Below are positions 60,831 to 64,000 of a stretch of DNA of 64,000 nucleotides, piece by piece. A model generated the notes under the pieces. It had not been told where the DNA came from. It ran no database searches and worked only from the letters and a program-made list of their open reading frames with translations. Every line of letters starts with the position of its first letter. The first letter of the stretch is position 1. This DNA is from CALBJU01 sp965247125 (GTDB taxonomy: Bacteria; Bacteroidota; Rhodothermia; Rhodothermales; UBA10348): assembly GCA_965247125.1 (NCBI GenBank), contig CBDFGO010000001.1, forward strand, positions 620,001 through 684,000. Reading direction: 5' to 3'. The position numbers and the translations under genes were made by a program.

Positions 60831-60882
60831 ATCTGATCTGACCTGACCTGATCTGACCTGACCTGATCTGACCTGACCTGAC
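60831..60882. repeat. Pentanucleotide AYCTG tandem repeat at the clpX 3' end
   Basis: Ten consecutive 5-base units of ATCTG or ACCTG run from 60831 to 60880, organised as one ATCTG and then three 15-base blocks ATCTG-ACCTG-ACCTG, ending directly at the clpX stop codon. They form the 3' untranslated region of the clpX transcript between the stop and the terminator. Confidence 0.9.
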
Positions 60883-62157
60883 TTAGGCCGTAGCCTTGTC
60901 GGGTTCGAAGATGGGTTCTGCTTTTTGCTCCACGGTATCCCGCGTGATAATGCAGCGGGCGATGTTGTTCTTCGAGTGGATATCGAACATGATCTCCAAC
61001 ATCGTGTCTTCCATCACTGCTCGCAGTCCACGTGCACCTGTACCCAGATCTTTGGCTTTCGTCACAATGGCTTCAATCGCATCTTCTCTGAACTGAAGAT
61101 CAATTCCATCCATCGCGAACAGTTTTTTATACTGTTTCAGGAGCGCATTTTTGGGTTCGAGCAGAATGCTGTGCATCGCCTCTTCAGACAGATGATCAAG
61201 GGCAGAGATCACCGGTAAACGTCCGATCAGTTCTGGAATAAGTCCGAACCGAAGCAAATCATCGGGCTCAACATGTTGGAAGATGGTCGGATCGAATTTG
61301 TCCAACTTGTGGACTGTATCCGCGGTGAACCCTATAGAATTTGATGAAACTCGTCGTGCAATCACTTCATCCAGACCGTCGAAAGCGCCACCGCAAATGA
61401 ACAAGATGTTCGAAGTGTCTATGTTTATTAGACTCTGTTCAGGATGTTTACGACCACCCTTCGGCGGAACACCGGCGATCGTACCCTCAAGAATTTTCAA
61501 CAATGCCTGCTGAACGCCTTCTCCCGACACGTCACGCGTAATCGAGGCGTTGTCCGCCTTGCGCGCCACTTTGTCGATTTCGTCGATGTAAATAATACCG
61601 CGCTCTGCACGTTCTACATTAAAGTCTGCAGAGTGCAGAAGATGCGCGAGAATGCTCTCCACATCTTCTCCGACGTATCCCGCTTCAGTAAGCGCGGTAG
61701 CGTCCGAGATGGAAAACGGCACATCCAGAACTCTCGCTAAGGTGCGAGCAAGCAGGGTTTTACCGGTCCCGGTAGGTCCGATAAGCAGAATATTCGATTT
61801 TTCAAGCTCCACATCTTCGTACTCGTCGTAGTACTCGGCGGAGTCGATGCGTTTGTAGTGATTGTATACGGCAACGGAGAGCGCCTTTTTAGCCAGCTCC
61901 TGGCCCACAACATATTCATCGAGAGAAGCCTTGATCTCCTTGGGAGCTAGACGTTTCGTCTGGCTCGAAGGGCGACTTCTGGGAGTGGAGGACGAGCCGA
62001 TCGGCACCGATCCATCGCTACTGACAATACCAGAAGCGTCAGTGATACAACGGTCACAGATGTAGACATCGGGTCCGGCTACCATGGAGGTCACTTCATG
62101 GGCTGTTCGCCCGCAAAACGAGCACCGGATCACATCGTGATCTTCTTGATTACTCAT
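60883..62157 (-). CDS. clpX: ATP-dependent protease ATPase subunit ClpX
   Basis: The 424-residue AAA+ unfoldase feeds substrates to ClpP. The N-terminal zinc domain shows CSFCGRTAHEV and YICDRCI. Walker A is GPTGTGKTLLART, Walker B IIYIDEIDKVAR, followed by the RKADNASITRDVSGEGVQQA pore region and sensor segments (FGLIPELIGRLPVI, GTGARGLRAV). clpP is not adjacent. A strong terminator and an AYCTG repeat follow it. Confidence 0.97.
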   Translation of the reverse strand: MSNQEDHDVIRCSFCGRTAHEVTSMVAGPDVYICDRCITDASGIVSSDGSVPIGSSSTPRSRPSSQTKRLAPKEIKASLDEYVVGQELAKKALSVAVYNHYKRIDSAEYYDEYEDVELEKSNILLIGPTGTGKTLLARTLARVLDVPFSISDATALTEAGYVGEDVESILAHLLHSADFNVERAERGIIYIDEIDKVARKADNASITRDVSGEGVQQALLKILEGTIAGVPPKGGRKHPEQSLINIDTSNILFICGGAFDGLDEVIARRVSSNSIGFTADTVHKLDKFDPTIFQHVEPDDLLRFGLIPELIGRLPVISALDHLSEEAMHSILLEPKNALLKQYKKLFAMDGIDLQFREDAIEAIVTKAKDLGTGARGLRAVMEDTMLEIMFDIHSKNNIARCIITRDTVEQKAEPIFEPDKATA

Positions 62158-62322
62158 ATCTTAAAATCGCTTCAAAAGTAAGGGAACGTCTTCGAGGTGG
62201 CCCGCTGATAAGAGCGCGCTCTGATACATATATCGCACCTTTTGCCCAATCTCTTAAATGACGGTTTATCTTCTTCGACGACCACATTTTTGTTTCATTC
62301 CTCCCTCGCTGGATTCATCGCA

Positions 62323-63306
62323 ATGATCCCCGTCCCCGAGTCGTTCCCCGCGCCCTTTATAGAACGCTATAAAGAAGTGTTCAACGACAATGCACTGGAT
62401 CGGATTCTAGCGGGGTTCAGTGCCGAAAAACAGACCTGGTTCCGTGTCAATCCGCTGATTTCGGGAAGTGAAACCGCGTTTGAAGACCTTGCAGACCAGG
62501 GAGTTACGGTAAATAGATTCTCAATATGGCCCGATGCGGGCTGGGTAGAGGGTGGGGAGCGGCAAATATTACTAGCGTCCGGTGTGTACAGGGCAGCGAA
62601 AATTTACATTCAGGGCCTTGCCAGCCAAATTCCTGTTCGACAGCTTGATCCGCAAGCCGGAGATCGAATTCTGGACCTTGCCGCCGCACCCGGAAGCAAG
62701 ACCTTGCAAATCGTTGGTGCAGCGCCGACGGCCGAGGTGGCTGCGGTGGAAATCGTCCGCAAACGAAAGTTCAAGCTCCAGGAAAATTTGCAGAACAATG
62801 GAGCAAGAAACGTTCGCGTATTTCTCCAGGACGGCACGAAGGTATGGCGCTACCGTCCTGAACATTTCGATCGTGTTCTTCTCGACGCGCCCTGCTCGAG
62901 CGAAGGCAGATTCAAGTTGAGCGATGAGAGTTCGTATTCGTTCTGGACACCCGGTAAATCGAAAGAGATGGTTCGAAAACAACGACGACTTTTATTCTCA
63001 GCCATTCACTCTCTAAAAATCGGAGGCACGCTCGTCTATTCCACCTGTGCCATTTCACCTGACGAAAACGAAGGTGCTGTGCAGCACGTGCTCGAGTCTT
63101 TTGCATCGAGTATGGAAGTGGATCCCATCGATCTTGATATTGACGAACGCATCCCGACACTCGATCGATGGCGCAAAAAAGGAGTGGATGATCGGGTGAG
63201 AGGAGCATGCAGGCTCATGCCGTCAAATCGTATGGAGGGCTTCTTCGTGTGCAGATTTCGAAAGACCGCGTCGTCTGATCCACCCCTTCCATTGCGGATC
63301 GACTAA
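62323..63306 (+). CDS. RsmB/NOP family RNA cytosine-5 methyltransferase
   Basis: The 327-residue SAM-dependent enzyme methylates cytosine C5 in rRNA or tRNA. The SAM loop is LDLAAAPGSKTLQI, and the two catalytic cysteines are in LLDAPCSSEGRF and VYSTCAISPDENEGA. There is no NusB-like domain, so RsmF/YebU- or archaeal NOP-like rather than true RsmB. I chose the ATG at 62323; codons before it look non-coding. It converges with the EcsC-type gene, overlapping by 4 bases. Confidence 0.88.
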   Translation: MIPVPESFPAPFIERYKEVFNDNALDRILAGFSAEKQTWFRVNPLISGSETAFEDLADQGVTVNRFSIWPDAGWVEGGERQILLASGVYRAAKIYIQGLASQIPVRQLDPQAGDRILDLAAAPGSKTLQIVGAAPTAEVAAVEIVRKRKFKLQENLQNNGARNVRVFLQDGTKVWRYRPEHFDRVLLDAPCSSEGRFKLSDESSYSFWTPGKSKEMVRKQRRLLFSAIHSLKIGGTLVYSTCAISPDENEGAVQHVLESFASSMEVDPIDLDIDERIPTLDRWRKKGVDDRVRGACRLMPSNRMEGFFVCRFRKTASSDPPLPLRID

Positions 63307-63977
63307 TTCAGCACATTGTCGCCGTACTTCGCTTCCAGAAATCGCTCGCGATACAAAAAATGAGCTGTCTGGCAGACCTTATTTGTGTACAGGTAATTTA
63401 TGCCTGAGCCGAGCAAAGCCCCGGTCACGGGCACCATCTGCGCCAATTTTTTTTCGGTCAAATTCATTCCGAGTCGCTTGGCGATCGCCTCGATCGCACT
63501 GCCCACACCCACCTGCTCGAGAAGTTGGCCACCCTGCTGCCGGGCTACACGCGATGCAGTACGAACGGCTGGGGAGAGCGTTACGTCTTTTTGATTATTG
63601 CTGGGTTGGGCGACCTTGTCGAGCAACTGAAGGGCGTACAATCGTTCGGAATCCCGGCTGATGTCGAAGCCGCAATACGTGGCGTACTCGCCAGCTGCCC
63701 TCAGATTAATCGAGACCAGTGCAATTAGATCGGGGACAATGCCCGCGGCGCCGGCCACGCCGGTCGCGGCCCCCTCGACAGCGGCAAGCCCAATGTATTT
63801 TTTATCGAGACCCGATAGCACCGCGTCGACATCTTCCAGGTCGAGTTCGTGGATGTCCGATATTTGTGTTATCTCATGGCCGCTCTTGTGATAGTCTTTT
63901 TTCACCGCCTCAGTCCACACCGAGTCCTGCGTTATTTCATTGGTGAGCTCAAGGACACCGGAAATAACATTTTCCAT
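63303..63977 (-). CDS. EcsC-family protein (5' end may lie beyond the window)
   Basis: The visible 224 residues match the EcsC family, with the core GLAAVEGAATGVAGAAGIVP and IALVSINLRAAGEYATYCGF and the C-terminal GALLGSGINYLYTNKVCQTA. The ATG at 63977 is usable, but the frame stays open to the window edge (residues IPGVDWT), so the true start could be further upstream. The family's function is unclear; some members relate to exoprotein secretion. Confidence 0.8.
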   Translation of the reverse strand: MENVISGVLELTNEITQDSVWTEAVKKDYHKSGHEITQISDIHELDLEDVDAVLSGLDKKYIGLAAVEGAATGVAGAAGIVPDLIALVSINLRAAGEYATYCGFDISRDSERLYALQLLDKVAQPSNNQKDVTLSPAVRTASRVARQQGGQLLEQVGVGSAIEAIAKRLGMNLTEKKLAQMVPVTGALLGSGINYLYTNKVCQTAHFLYRERFLEAKYGDNVLN

Positions 63978-64000
63978 GGTCCAATCGACTCCTGGAATTT

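Noticed and set aside
60831..60882. CRISPR array or phase-variation promoter
   Set aside because: Units are 5 bases without spacers, and the repeat lies downstream of clpX, not in a promoter.

Overview
The window looks like chromosome from an aerobic, Gram-negative member of the wider Bacteroidota group, most likely near Rhodothermota or Balneolota. This is inferred, not proven. The clues are a kelch protein ending in a type IX secretion sorting domain, many exported lipoproteins, a TonB-dependent receptor, a tRNA-guanine transglycosylase lacking the usual zinc cysteines, and a two-barrel outer-membrane inventory. Coding density is high. There is one tRNA, and no rRNA, phage, insertion sequence or CRISPR array was seen.

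Left part (1-19.1 kb): a DASS/SLC13 anion symporter, GDP-L-fucose synthase, then a TetR regulator followed by an RND-superfamily exporter, a LolA-like periplasmic protein and an outer-membrane barrel protein. Three near-identical ACC-N4-GGT sites flank tetR and precede the exporter, so the set looks like one regulon. The exporter gene is interrupted by one in-frame TGA. Next come an MscS channel, a kelch/T9SS protein, a lipoprotein cyclophilin, a TauE-type permease, a ketoglutarate-semialdehyde-type aldehyde dehydrogenase, and an ABC efflux set (ATPase, FtsX-type permease, HlyD-type adaptor) with a TolB-like lipoprotein.

Central part (19.1-37.4 kb): this is the most unusual region. An exported CbiX-like protein carries a perfect 14-bp palindrome just before its start codon. 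Beyond it, eighteen tightly packed minus-strand genes run from coxA to a PCP_red-domain protein. Read in the direction of transcription they encode an A-type cytochrome c oxidase (coxA, coxC, subunit IV, two small membrane proteins, coxB), a CydA-like protein with no CydB, a diheme cytochrome c, a membrane cytochrome c, a diheme cytochrome fused to an ethylbenzene-dehydrogenase-type heme b domain, a NirJ/AhbD-like radical SAM protein, a possible split-barrel protein, a ferredoxin, a degenerate nucleotidyltransferase-like protein, a hypothetical, a large stress-protein/rubredoxin fusion, an Mrp/NBP35 ATPase and a zinc-ribbon protein. Five copies of the small PCP_red domain, known from protochlorophyllide reductase, are spread over three of these proteins, yet no chlorophyll gene is present. 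The arrangement suggests an undescribed electron-transfer complex encoded together with its own cofactor-maturation factors. A cupredoxin lipoprotein gene with a plausible promoter lies at the head of the cluster.

Right part (37.6-64 kb): two DoxX proteins with MsrP/MsrQ, a degraded minus-strand gene remnant, a zinc-ribbon peptide, a PAS histidine kinase, a cysteine-synthase-like enzyme, a very large Tat/lipoprotein multicopper oxidase overlapping a TonB receptor, and tRNA-Leu(CAA). After these come mainly housekeeping genes on the minus strand: a RuvC-like protein, a DinB-like protein, an M24 peptidase, an M20 dipeptidase, two small lipoproteins, ispH, tgt, mlaD-mlaF-mlaE, a YihY protein and clpX (with a strong terminator and a pentanucleotide tandem repeat). 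An RsmB-type rRNA methyltransferase and an EcsC protein end the window.
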